DNA from: an uncultured Alphaproteobacteria bacterium
Lineage (GTDB): Bacteria; Pseudomonadota; Alphaproteobacteria; RF32; CAG-239
Length of the DNA: 34,929 bases
Reading direction: 5' to 3'
Assembly (NCBI GenBank): GCA_949297665.1
Contig: CASFTO010000020.1
Span: forward strand, 1 to 34,929
The translations under genes were made by a program, and so were the position numbers. Below are positions 16,130 through 24,343 of this stretch, piece after piece. Position 1 is the stretch's first letter. Each line of letters begins with the position of its first letter. The notes below the pieces were generated by a model. That model saw only the letters and a list, made by a program, of their open reading frames with translations, made no database searches and was not told the DNA's origin.

Positions 16130-17660
16130 TACCTATCGGTTCCTTATAAAAATATTCCCAACTGTCTTCCTGCACATTGTACTGGCAACGGCGCTTTGCT
16201 TGATATTCCGGCTTTAGAATGAATATATCTACAAACGGTGATTGCATATAATATTTATCCCTTATAAAACTATCTACCCAATGTACCGGAATTTCAATAT
16301 TTTGTTGGTGTAATTTTTCATCCCAATATGGTCCGGTGTATATAATTCGAGGAAAATATTTTAATATTACCTGATTTAAATTCGATAATGGGGCTAATCC
16401 TATTTTATTACCAATGACATCTAATTGTCCGTTTAAATTCCAGTAATAAGTTACGTCTTTGGTGAAAATACCATAAGTTAAACCGTAGCCGTTTAATATA
16501 GAATCGCAACGATTGGTTTGATCTAAAACATATTTAGGAGTTATGTATCTGTAAAAATAAGGTGGCATTTTCTTTTCTGCACAATATGAATAAAATGCAT
16601 ACATTCCCGCTAATGATAAAGCTATGAAAATATAAGTGCTCCATTTCCAGCGATTTATTAATTTCCAAATAAAAGCACCCGCCATTATACCATTCAATAT
16701 TTGCAGTTGATAATAATAGTGTCTGTCCAATGAAAAATAAAAGAAACGTTGAACTGCTTCGGCAATCCATAGTAAACATATTATTCTGACATAGAGGTTG
16801 CCTTTATATAAAAAATATCCACACGATAAAAATGCTATTGCGCTGACGACATAAAATTCTGTTCTTGTCGTTTCAACAAGTCCGCCATAAACGTCTGGTA
16901 TGTAAAGATTAAAAATATAGTTTGCCAGCCAATATCTCTCAACCATATCATGATAAATCAACCATGATAAAAATATTATTGTTCCAATTAGAGGTAAAAT
17001 CAGAGCTTTGCCAAAATCCTTTATCTCTATATTTCCGGCATAAAGTTGATAAACTACTACAGCTCCAACAAATACTAGCAAAAAAATTACTTTTTGCATA
17101 AACAGAAATGATATAAACAAACTTAAAAATGACCTGACTAAATCTTTCGTTTGCTTTTTTTCCAGATATGCCAGAAGGTAATATATACCGACCATAAAAG
17201 TAAATACCATATAGTTATCCGGGCGATAATCTTCTCCGCTGAAAATTGTAAACGATGGAAAAATTGATGCGATACTTAATAGCGCAGCATACCAACTATG
17301 CGCAATAAAACGTCTGACAATTAAACCTGTTACGAATAAACTGCCAAACATAATTAATGTTGAAATGATGCGGACTACGTCAAATAAAGATATATCGTAG
17401 GCCAGATATCCTGCTAGCGGGGCAAATATATACCATAATAAAGGGTTATGATGTTGAAAAAAATCAATATATGGAATCTGACCACTGTATATCAGCCATG
17501 TTGAGTGTAAGTGCTCTATATCATCACCTGTTTCCGGCTGATGATTATATAATACCCAGAATGCGGCTCCAATACCAAATAGTATTTGTAATACAAAATA
17601 TACTTTTGCTAATATCGGCAATGCCGTCGTTGGTGATTTATCCTCTGCCGGTTCAGACAT
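16119..17660 (-). CDS. Polytopic membrane protein, GT-C-like, tandem paralogue 1
   Basis: A 513-residue paralogue of the gene that follows it. After a short acidic, Pro-rich N-terminus comes one helix (about 19-37), then ETGDDIEHLHSTWLIYSG (43-60) and QIPYIDFFQHHNPLLWYIF, with Asp46, Asp47 and Glu49 as candidate GT-C catalytic acids. About ten further helices follow, then a soluble C-terminal region ending FILKPEYQAKRRCQYNVQ. The GGGAGAG before the ATG is a good SD. It lies 38 bases after the TPR gene with no terminator between, so it belongs to a three-gene operon. The function as a glycosyltransferase is inferred only from the loop signature and topology. Confidence 0.7.
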   Translation of the reverse strand: MSEPAEDKSPTTALPILAKVYFVLQILFGIGAAFWVLYNHQPETGDDIEHLHSTWLIYSGQIPYIDFFQHHNPLLWYIFAPLAGYLAYDISLFDVVRIISTLIMFGSLFVTGLIVRRFIAHSWYAALLSIASIFPSFTIFSGEDYRPDNYMVFTFMVGIYYLLAYLEKKQTKDLVRSFLSLFISFLFMQKVIFLLVFVGAVVVYQLYAGNIEIKDFGKALILPLIGTIIFLSWLIYHDMVERYWLANYIFNLYIPDVYGGLVETTRTEFYVVSAIAFLSCGYFLYKGNLYVRIICLLWIAEAVQRFFYFSLDRHYYYQLQILNGIMAGAFIWKLINRWKWSTYIFIALSLAGMYAFYSYCAEKKMPPYFYRYITPKYVLDQTNRCDSILNGYGLTYGIFTKDVTYYWNLNGQLDVIGNKIGLAPLSNLNQVILKYFPRIIYTGPYWDEKLHQQNIEIPVHWVDSFIRDKYYMQSPFVDIFILKPEYQAKRRCQYNVQEDSWEYFYKEPIGNVF

Positions 17661-17698
17661 TCTCTCTCCCTTGTTTCTTTATATAAGAATCGCTGAAA

Positions 17699-18670
17699 CT
17701 AAGCTACTCCTGATGAGGTTTCACTTCCTGAAGGGTTATCTTCCGCAGGAATTACATCCGGCAACATTCCTATTGCTTTTTTACGCTTCAATTTATTTAC
17801 AAATTTAATTGAACGTTGCGCATCCCATTTCTTTTTACCTTCTTCCCTTTGGAAAATGTGCTTATATATTTCTATTGCTTGATCAAATTCAGATAACTTA
17901 GTCAAACAAGATGCCAATCCATCATAAAGTTTATGATGATAGCGTCCATCCACTAAATTTTTAGCCTTATTATAGCACTTTAGCGCATCTTTGAACTTAA
18001 ACATTTTTTGATATACGAAACCAATACTAATCCATGCTTGGATTTCTGTACTATCTATATTCAAAATTTTTGTAAAACATTTCAATGCAGAATCGTTATC
18101 TCCCATCAACTGATAGGTTACACCAATTCCATTCCACGCTTTTACATTTGATTTATCTAACGCTAAAACTTTTTTGAAGTATCCGATAGCTCTTTCATAT
18201 TGCTTCAATTTTTGTAGAGTAACAGCAATACTTAACAATGTTTGCGGATGTTTCGGATCAATTTGATATGCTTGTTGTAAAACATCAAGAGCTTCTTTAA
18301 ATAAGAACATGTGTTGCAAAGCAATTGCTTTACCATTTAAGGCTTCCAAAGATGTCGGGTCATTTGCATATGCTTCTTCAAAGCAAGTAATAGCCTCTTT
18401 ATAGCGACCACGCATACTTAATGTTACGCCTTTATTGTTAAGTACTTCCACTGATTTCGGATTGATTGCCAAAGCCTTATCAAAGCATTCTACAGCTTCT
18501 GTGTATTTGCTCATCTTCTGATAAGCAAACCCCTTTGAATTTATAGCTTTCCATGAATCGGGCTGTTGGGTCAAAAACTCATCAAACTGAGCTATTGCCT
18601 CTCTGCACATTCCTGAATCTAAAAGTTCCTGCCCTCTTTTGTAGGCATTATTATCACTTAACTTAACCAT
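17699..18670 (-). CDS. Tetratricopeptide-repeat protein
   Basis: A 323-residue cytoplasmic protein made of about eight TPRs in register every 34 residues, for example SWKAINSKGFAYQKMSKYTE and SVEVLNNKGVTLSMRGRYKE, continuing to about residue 275. The end is basic (KFVNKLKRKK) and then a disordered acidic/Ser tail. There is no signal peptide. TPR solenoids bind partner proteins. With two membrane glycosyltransferase-like proteins downstream in the operon, a scaffold or regulator of that pathway is plausible but only inferred. It is driven by the near-consensus promoter at 18711-18740. Confidence 0.85.
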   Translation of the reverse strand: MVKLSDNNAYKRGQELLDSGMCREAIAQFDEFLTQQPDSWKAINSKGFAYQKMSKYTEAVECFDKALAINPKSVEVLNNKGVTLSMRGRYKEAITCFEEAYANDPTSLEALNGKAIALQHMFLFKEALDVLQQAYQIDPKHPQTLLSIAVTLQKLKQYERAIGYFKKVLALDKSNVKAWNGIGVTYQLMGDNDSALKCFTKILNIDSTEIQAWISIGFVYQKMFKFKDALKCYNKAKNLVDGRYHHKLYDGLASCLTKLSEFDQAIEIYKHIFQREEGKKKWDAQRSIKFVNKLKRKKAIGMLPDVIPAEDNPSGSETSSGVA

Positions 18671-18710
18671 ATTCTTTCTCTACATAGTTTTACAAAATAA
18701 TTTATTGTGC

Positions 18711-18740
18711 ATTATATGGTTACTTTTTAGCCTTTGTCAA
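18711..18740 (-). promoter_or_regulatory. Consensus promoter for the TPR/GT-C operon
   Basis: On the minus strand TTGACA (18740-18735), an 18-base spacer and a perfect TATAAT (18716-18711). The leader is about 35 nt. It faces away from the solenoid-gene promoter at 18809. Confidence 0.75.
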
Positions 18741-18808
18741 GATAAAAAAATACATAACTTCTGTTCATTAGCTTATTTTTACCTTAAGTTTTTTTACGAG
18801 CGCAACTA

Positions 18809-18837
18809 TTGACAAAAAATATTTTTGGCGATACATT
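18809..18837 (+). promoter_or_regulatory. Promoter, solenoid gene 1
   Basis: TTGACA (18809-18814), a 17-base spacer, TACATT (18832-18837). The family leader box (ATG at 18860) begins about 20 bases further on. Confidence 0.65.
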
Positions 18838-18852
18838 TTGTTTCCTTATCAT

Positions 18853-18875
18853 TAACTTTATGTTTCATTATTTAA
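18853..18875 (+). promoter_or_regulatory. Shared leader box, copy 1
   Basis: TAACTTTATGTTTCATTATT lies 23 bases (ATG to -10 end) downstream of the -10 and 29 bases before the start codon. Similar boxes precede the three other paralogues at matching distances. No SD follows it. The internal ATG at 18860 opens a frame that is out of phase with the gene. Confidence 0.55.
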
Positions 18876-18888
18876 TTTTTATATCATT

Positions 18889-20670
18889 ATGGAAAAAACA
18901 AATGTTTGCAAACTTTCTTTTTGGAAGAAACATGCGCTGTTGCGTCAGTTGAAAAAAGATCCGGCTTCTGTTCCTCAACAGTATCAAGCGGCTTTATTGG
19001 ATGCGGTATCGGCGAAGACTTTTCAGAATTACTATTCTGATTTTTCTAAGTTCGCACCAGAAACTTTTGATGTTCTTTTGGAACCGCGCAACAAAGAGAA
19101 ATTTAAGTACTGTAAATTCTTGAACTTTAAGCCAACTCAAATTGCTCAGAGAATTGTTCAAAAAGGAACAGATGAACAAGTGTTGGATGTGTTGGAAACG
19201 CATTGTTGCACATTGGGCAATGTTCTTTTAGAACGTCCGTCTGAATTGTTTGAAAGATATGTCCGCCGAATGGAAACCATTCCTTTAAATTTATGGAAGG
19301 AAATCATCAAACAAAAACGGGAAGATTTGATTTTGATGTTTCTTAAATTCAGAAACCAAGATAATGTCTTATCTGAGCAGTATGTGAATGCTCTTTTTGA
19401 TTCTGCTTTGGAGAAAAGTATTCAGGCTTACTTGGAACAAAATTCTGTTTTTGGATTAACCAGAGTGAGCTTGTATATATTGAAATCAGGCGATTTTGCC
19501 CTTTGCAAAAAGTTGCTTGAGAACAATCCATTAACATCTGCTGCAGAATATAATCAGTTGTTTAAGCTTAATCAGCCGGAGCTTATTTTGATACTGGTCC
19601 AAAAAATGCTTCAGGCTGATGAAGATATTGCTTATGAGGTTCCAGTTGGTTTTGAGGTTGCTCTTATTAATAGCGGTGCTATTGAAGCTATTAAGCTTTA
19701 TATGCAAAAAAATGAACTTGGTTATTGGGCTACTTTCTGTCTCTTTGAAAACGGAAATGAGGAACTTATACGTTTCTATTTGAATACTGATCACTTTGAA
19801 GAGTGTCAAAAATTTCCGGTTGATGCGGCGGCTTTGCCTCTTTTTTCAGGCAAAAATACCAATCTTCAATGGTACTACAAAAACAAATTCGGTCTTCCAT
19901 ATCAGTTGGAACGCAAGTTGATACTTTCTGAACAAAAGGAGCTCTCAAACTATATCTGCGCTTATGAGCTATATCCTTTGAACGCAGCACTGTTAATGGA
20001 AAAAGGTCCTGTTGACGATGCGATTGCGTATTTCCAAAAGTATCCGTTACCGGGTATTGCTGAAGTTGCTTTGTTCAAAAACGGTAGCGATAATGTACGT
20101 AAGGCTTATATTGATTTTTTGCTCGAAAAGCAAGCTCTTGTTTGTGAAGCTGCGGAAAAGTATTTTGTTAAATTTGCACCTAAAAATAAATTGGTGACTT
20201 ATTTGCAAAATAATTCTCAAACTCCTCTTAAAAGTGTAGAGGGCGAGATTGCTTTGTTAAAACGAGAAGATTTTGATTTGCACCATGTTTATGTAGAAAA
20301 ATTTGGCTTTGAAAGTCAAGCTCTTGTTTCGTTTATTCAATGCGGTTCATTTGATTTTTGGAAATCTATTTTCAAAAATTATCTGATTGAAGATGAAGTT
20401 TTAAGCGCCTTGATTGATAGTGGCAGAAAATCTTTGATGATTGAATTCTTTAAAGAAGCTGACTTGAATAAAGAACTAGAACTCAAACTAATCCATTCCG
20501 ATTTTTCTAAAACCGAAAAGGCTGTTTGTTTCTACTTGGACAAGTATGATTTGTGTACTGAAAATGAAGTTGAATTAATTAAAATCAACAACAGCAAATT
20601 GATTAATATATATTTGGCGAAACATTCTCTCTCTAAAGAAGCTGAAGAACTATACGCCTCTATGTATTAG
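18889..20670 (+). CDS. Alpha-solenoid repeat protein, paralogue 1
   Basis: A 593-residue protein with no signal peptide or membrane helix, composed of about 20 degenerate units of 25-29 residues. The consensus I read is E-x2-L-[IL]-x2-G-[ND]-x2-L-[IL]-x2-Y-[IL]-x4-L-x3-[AS], for example GNEELIRFYLNTDHFEE and NNSKLINIYLAKHSLSKEAE. Each unit looks like a helix pair, so a curved superhelix like HEAT or LRV proteins is likely, but I recognise no named family. The N-terminus (MEK...FWKKHALLRQLKKDP, then VPQQYQAAL) is shared in outline with paralogues 2 and 3. There is no SD upstream, unlike the housekeeping genes. The terminator at 20687-20721 closes it as a single-gene unit. Confidence 0.8.
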   Translation: MEKTNVCKLSFWKKHALLRQLKKDPASVPQQYQAALLDAVSAKTFQNYYSDFSKFAPETFDVLLEPRNKEKFKYCKFLNFKPTQIAQRIVQKGTDEQVLDVLETHCCTLGNVLLERPSELFERYVRRMETIPLNLWKEIIKQKREDLILMFLKFRNQDNVLSEQYVNALFDSALEKSIQAYLEQNSVFGLTRVSLYILKSGDFALCKKLLENNPLTSAAEYNQLFKLNQPELILILVQKMLQADEDIAYEVPVGFEVALINSGAIEAIKLYMQKNELGYWATFCLFENGNEELIRFYLNTDHFEECQKFPVDAAALPLFSGKNTNLQWYYKNKFGLPYQLERKLILSEQKELSNYICAYELYPLNAALLMEKGPVDDAIAYFQKYPLPGIAEVALFKNGSDNVRKAYIDFLLEKQALVCEAAEKYFVKFAPKNKLVTYLQNNSQTPLKSVEGEIALLKREDFDLHHVYVEKFGFESQALVSFIQCGSFDFWKSIFKNYLIEDEVLSALIDSGRKSLMIEFFKEADLNKELELKLIHSDFSKTEKAVCFYLDKYDLCTENEVELIKINNSKLINIYLAKHSLSKEAEELYASMY

Positions 20671-20686
20671 ACTTTGCTACTTATTC

Positions 20687-20721
20687 AAACTGCTTCCGAT
20701 TTTTTCGGAGGCAGTTTTTTT
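20687..20721 (+). terminator. Terminator after solenoid gene 1
   Basis: AAACTGCTTCCGA (20687-20699) pairs with TCGGAGGCAGTTT (20705-20717) around a T-rich loop, with a T-run after it. The next -35 begins only 15 bases later. Confidence 0.88.
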
Positions 20722-20735
20722 GTTTGCCATCATCC

Positions 20736-20764
20736 TTGACAAAAAATATTTTTTAGTTTAATTT
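20736..20764 (+). promoter_or_regulatory. Promoter, solenoid gene 2
   Basis: TTGACA (20736-20741), a 17-base spacer, TAATTT (20759-20764). The -10 is weak, but position and sequence (TTGACAAAAAATATTTTT) match the copy-1 promoter closely. Confidence 0.55.
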
Positions 20765-20777
20765 AGCGCTACTTTTA

Positions 20778-20799
20778 TAATTTTATGTTTCACTATTAA
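20778..20799 (+). promoter_or_regulatory. Shared leader box, copy 2, with MFHY mini-ORF
   Basis: TAATTTTATGTTTCACTATT is 21 bases past the -10 and 27 bases before ATG 20812. It contains ATG TTT CAC TAT TAA (20785-20799), a four-codon frame. Copy 3 encodes the same four residues and stop. Confidence 0.55.
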
Positions 20800-20811
20800 T
20801 TTTTTATCATT

Positions 20812-22586
20812 ATGGAAAAAAAGTTAAAAGACCTTCTGTTTGGGCTACCAGACTTGAAGTATGGAAGTTTAAAAGAAATCATTCTTATGTTATTCCTCCC
20901 GAGCATCATTTGAATATGATTGAATTTAAGGGATGTTCTAAAGAAACTTTGGCTTTGTATTTAGAGTGTTGCCATGTTATCTCCGGTGAAGCTCTCCAAA
21001 TTTTATTGAAAGATAAAAATACGGAAATGCTTCATTTTATCGCTGAGCATGCTACTGATTTATTGCTTTCTCCTGAAAACGAAAAGGCTTTTATTGCTAA
21101 ATTCGGGTGTGAAATATTGATTAAAAACCATATTTGTTTGTCGGAAAACGGTACTTTAAAATTCTTACAAGGCAAAAGCTTTTCTTCTATTCCTTCTGCG
21201 TATTTAAATTATCTGACATTCTCTCCCCAAAACGAGGCTTGTCTATTGAAGTTGAAAAATCCTAAACTCGCTTGTGAGTATCTTTCGGAGCATATTGTTA
21301 ACGCCGATAATCGTCGACTTGTTCTTCTTTATGATAATCCAGAGGTTTTTAAGGCTTATGGACAACGTAACTATTTTGACGAACTCTTTGCGGATATTGT
21401 TAAAACGAAGTCCTTAGAAATTTTTGAAATTGCTTTGAAAAATCTTTCTTCTCTTTCTTTTGAAGATGAGAAACTCTTGATTGATAGGAATGACCCCGCA
21501 TTTATTGCAGCCTTTATTGAACAGGCTAATTTTTCTGACGATGCAATTGCATATCTGGTGCAACATGCTTCTGATGAGATGTTTGAGGCATATGTTAAAC
21601 ATTGGAATTTTCCTTTTGATAGTTGTGATGATTTGATTTATCAAAGACTTTTTGAGCCTCGTCATATTGAACTTCTTAAAGCTCATTTAAAGGAATTCGT
21701 AATTCCGGGCAAATTTGAAGTTCGTTTGTTGGAAAGCGGTAATAAAGAGCTAATTGAACTTTATTTTAGTGCCGAGATTCCTCTTTCTCCGGAAACTAAG
21801 GCTTGGCTTTTTGAGCATCCTCAATCAGAATATGTGGCTAATATACTTCAGCATATTGATAATTTGGGCGTCTTAGGTGAGACAAAATTGTTTCAATCCG
21901 GCGATGATGCAAAAATCAAAAACTATCTTGAAGAACATTCTCTTAATTTAATTAGTGAGACGGCTTTTTTCAAATTCGCTTCACCTCATTTGTTGATTGA
22001 TTATTGTTCTTCCTACAATCCCTGCGGACCGGCTCAAATTGCCTTAATTAGAAGAAAAGATGTTGATGTGGCTCTTTGGAAACAACTTTGGGATAATGAT
22101 TTTTGGGATTTTGATGGAGGTGCTTTGAGAATCTTCTTAAACGAAGCAGATGATGATACTATCCTTGCTTATTTCCAATATTGCGAAGATAATTATGAGG
22201 ATTTTTCTCTTGAACCCGATGATTCCGAATCTGCTTGCTCCTTGCCCTTAAGTGAGATTTTATATCATCGAAATTTGGCAAAATCTGCTATGTTCTTCAT
22301 TTCAAAAGCCTCCCTTTCTGATGCGGATGAATGCGCTTTGGCTTTGTATGGTTCAAAAGAACTTATTCAAAAATATCTGAAGGATAATGATTTTGATTCA
22401 GAAGCTGAAATGTTGTTATTGTGTCGTGGTGACAAAGAGCTTGTTCGACAGTATATTTCAAAATACGAAATTTATGATGAAAATCAATGCTATTTGTTCA
22501 ATTTTGATGATTGGGATTTGATAAAATTCTATCAGGATAAACACGGCTTTTCTGATAATGATATCGTTGAGGCTCTTGAAGATTAA
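20812..22586 (+). CDS. Alpha-solenoid repeat protein, paralogue 2, requires a -1 frameshift at codons 2-4
   Basis: Repeat protein of about 590 residues. The start equivalent to its paralogues is ATG 20812, but that frame (ATG GAA AAA AAG TTA) stops at TGA 20911. A -1 shift on A AAA AAG (20817-20823 region) continues as GTT AAA AGA, giving MEKKVKRPSVW and then FKRNHSYVIPPEHH, which lines up with VPQQYQAAL of copy 1 and LPAEYHSIL of copy 3. So the -1 frame is the ancestral protein. A AAA AAG is the dnaX slippery heptamer; polymerase slippage on the A7 tract, phase variation, or a simple one-base loss are alternatives. Without shifting, only a shorter protein from ATG 20916 is possible. The rest is about 20 units such as GNKELIELYFSAEIPLSPE. 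Confidence 0.72.
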
Positions 22587-22599
22587 TGACTTCTTTATT

Positions 22600-22632
22600 A
22601 AAGACTCCTTCTTTATCGAAGGAGTCTTTTTT
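22600..22632 (+). terminator. Terminator after solenoid gene 2
   Basis: AAAGACTCCTTC (22600-22611) and GAAGGAGTCTTT (22618-22629) pair perfectly over 12 bases, followed by TTT. The next TTGACA begins at 22634, directly after the T-run. Confidence 0.9.
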
Positions 22633-22633
22633 A

Positions 22634-22662
22634 TTGACAATATCTCTTTTTCTCCCTAATCT
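22634..22662 (+). promoter_or_regulatory. Promoter, solenoid gene 3
   Basis: TTGACA (22634-22639), a 17-base spacer, TAATCT (22657-22662), placed as in the other copies relative to the leader box. Confidence 0.55.
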
Positions 22663-22676
22663 TCTCGTTAGTTAAG

Positions 22677-22698
22677 TAATTTTATGTTTCATTATTAA
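22677..22698 (+). promoter_or_regulatory. Shared leader box, copy 3, with MFHY mini-ORF
   Basis: TAATTTTATGTTTCATTATT lies 22 bases past the -10 and 27 bases before ATG 22711. It holds ATG TTT CAT TAT TAA (22684-22698), synonymous with copy 2. Confidence 0.55.
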
Positions 22699-22710
22699 AA
22701 TTTTATATTT

Positions 22711-23634
22711 ATGGAAGAAAAAGTTTGTCCGGATAGGACGCCGTTATTAAAAAAAGCAAAATGGGCTATTCGTAAATCTTATTGGTTTAATTGCCCATTG
22801 CCGGCTGAATATCATTCCATTTTGATTAATCAGGAATGTTGTTCCGAATATTGTATGCAAGTGTGTTTGCAAAATTGTTCTTTGACTTCTGACAATGAAG
22901 TGCTTTTATTTGATAAATACGGAGCCGATAAACCCGATATTTTGATCGAATATATCCGTATCCATGGGGCTCAAGAGGCTTTATTGCTTAAACTCATAGA
23001 AACTAAAAATATTAAATTGTTAATATGCTTTGTGAATTATAAAAAGAGCCGGTATTTTCATGATGTTTATGTCTTATCCGAAAATGCACAAATCGCTCTC
23101 GTTAATTCTAATGATCCCGATTTCTTTTGGCTGGTTCTTTCTCAAAAAATTTGGTTGACAGCTAACGCTTTTGAGCGCTTATTACAAAACGGAAACTATG
23201 ATATGTTTGAAACATATTGCAAGTATTGTTATGAAAAAGGTTCTGAAAAGTATTTTTATAACAAATGGCTTGATATACTTCTTGAACATAAAAACGAGAA
23301 AGCTATTGAATTGGTTGTTACTCGTTTTCGCTTGGATATATCTTCGTTGGTTAAGTTGGTTGAGCATCATCTTGAAAAATTTGTAGAGATTTATTTTCGC
23401 CTTTACAAAATCAACAAAGATGAACAATGTTTTATGGTCAATGGCCGGAATAAAAAACTTATTGCTTTATACATCAAAAATAAACCTTTTGCAAAAAAAG
23501 CTCAAATAGAGCTCGTTAAATCAGGTTGCCAAGATTTGCTTAGAATGCATTACCTCAAGTATGGTTTGGATGATGAAGTAATTGTTTTTCAGGCTAGCCT
23601 TAATAATGTTAAAACGTTCTTAAACGTTCAATAA
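22711..23634 (+). CDS. Alpha-solenoid repeat protein, paralogue 3
   Basis: A 307-residue protein, about half the length of paralogues 1 and 2, with roughly ten of the same helical units, for example NRNKKLIALYIKNKPF-like and CQDLLRMHYLKYGLDDE segments near the end. The N-terminus MEEKVCPDRTPLLKKAKW followed by PLPAEYHSIL matches the family start and is the key to the frame of paralogue 2. It is Cys-rich for a cytoplasmic protein of this size (several Cys between 22 and 60). No SD is visible; the shared leader box precedes it. It is closed by the large hairpin at 23650-23706. Confidence 0.78.
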   Translation: MEEKVCPDRTPLLKKAKWAIRKSYWFNCPLPAEYHSILINQECCSEYCMQVCLQNCSLTSDNEVLLFDKYGADKPDILIEYIRIHGAQEALLLKLIETKNIKLLICFVNYKKSRYFHDVYVLSENAQIALVNSNDPDFFWLVLSQKIWLTANAFERLLQNGNYDMFETYCKYCYEKGSEKYFYNKWLDILLEHKNEKAIELVVTRFRLDISSLVKLVEHHLEKFVEIYFRLYKINKDEQCFMVNGRNKKLIALYIKNKPFAKKAQIELVKSGCQDLLRMHYLKYGLDDEVIVFQASLNNVKTFLNVQ

Positions 23635-23649
23635 AACTTTATTACTTTT

Positions 23650-23706
23650 AAAGCCCCGTTTTTGAATTGTCCTTCCCTAAAGTCGGACAGTTCATTGCGG
23701 GGCTTT
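23650..23706 (+). terminator. Two-tier hairpin, bidirectional terminator
   Basis: Outer arms AAAGCCCCG (23650-23658) and CGGGGCTTT (23698-23706) enclose inner arms GAATTGTCC (23664-23672) and GGACAGTTC (23685-23693). It lies between convergent genes ending at 23634 and 23710. Confidence 0.85.
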
Positions 23707-23709
23707 CTC

Positions 23710-24180
23710 TTATTTCTCTATTTGAGCTGTTTGCGGGGCTGCTAAAAAACAGCCTTTTAACCAAATATTGATTTGTGCCGTAATCACTTCTGCCTCTATT
23801 TCATCTACATATCGTATTCTGTTGTTATACCCAAAAGGATTATTTCCTCTATTATTACTGATATTGTCCAGAATCCAGTAAAGTTTCAGAGATACATAGC
23901 CGCCATATATTTCGGATAGCATTTTTATTATCATATGGTGCCCATGACACACATATTTTCTTTTTCCTATTGATGTCGGATATTCTACTAATACTTGAAT
24001 ATCTTCAGGATTAATCTGTGCTATGTGCTTGGCACCCGCTATATATGCTGCCGCGCCTCCGTATTCATCCTTTCCGATGTAATGAAAATAATAAATATTA
24101 TTGCTTTTCGTGATTAATTGTACTTGCATATTTTTCTCTATGTATGCAAGAAATTTTTGTTCCTGTTTTTCGCTTATCAT
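23710..24180 (-). CDS. Hypothetical protein
   Basis: A 156-residue soluble protein that I do not recognise. From ATG 24180 (a TTG at 24186 is in frame) it reads as mixed alpha/beta: an N-terminal helix MISEKQEQKFLAYIEK, strands LITKSNNIYYFHYI, a GGAAAYIAGAKHIAQ segment, CHGHHMIIKMLSEIYGG with a His pair, and a C-terminal helix ending in an Ala-rich tail. It has no signal peptide. There is no good SD. It is the only minus-strand gene inside the solenoid-gene array, between copies 3 and 4, and shares no repeat with them. Its upstream region abuts the copy-4 promoter region divergently. Confidence 0.6.
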   Translation of the reverse strand: MISEKQEQKFLAYIEKNMQVQLITKSNNIYYFHYIGKDEYGGAAAYIAGAKHIAQINPEDIQVLVEYPTSIGKRKYVCHGHHMIIKMLSEIYGGYVSLKLYWILDNISNNRGNNPFGYNNRIRYVDEIEAEVITAQINIWLKGCFLAAPQTAQIEK

Positions 24181-24265
24181 ACGCAATATGTTTTTAATTG
24201 TTATAATAATTTTTTCTCTGCTTTAGGATTTTATCTTTTTTTATATTTTTTGTCAATAACCTTTC

Positions 24266-24293
24266 TTGACAAATTTATTGTCCTCCTTATAAT
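24266..24293 (+). promoter_or_regulatory. Consensus promoter, solenoid gene 4
   Basis: TTGACA (24266-24271), a 16-base spacer and a perfect TATAAT (24288-24293), the strongest of the four paralogue promoters. Confidence 0.75.
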
Positions 24294-24306
24294 ACCCTCA
24301 TCTGTT

Positions 24307-24328
24307 TAATTTTATGTCGTACTATTTT
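24307..24328 (+). promoter_or_regulatory. Shared leader box, copy 4 (diverged)
   Basis: TAATTTTATGTCGTACTATT is 21 bases past the -10. Here the inner ATG (24314) is in frame with the gene start 30 bases downstream, so initiation there would add MSYYFIFFTI. Confidence 0.5.
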
Positions 24329-24343
24329 ATTTTTTTTACAATT

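Noticed and set aside
20910-22586. TTG 20910 as the natural start of solenoid paralogue 2
   Set aside because: Upstream sequence in the same frame aligns with paralogues 1 and 3 back to codon 2, and the promoter, leader box and ATG spacing point to 20812.
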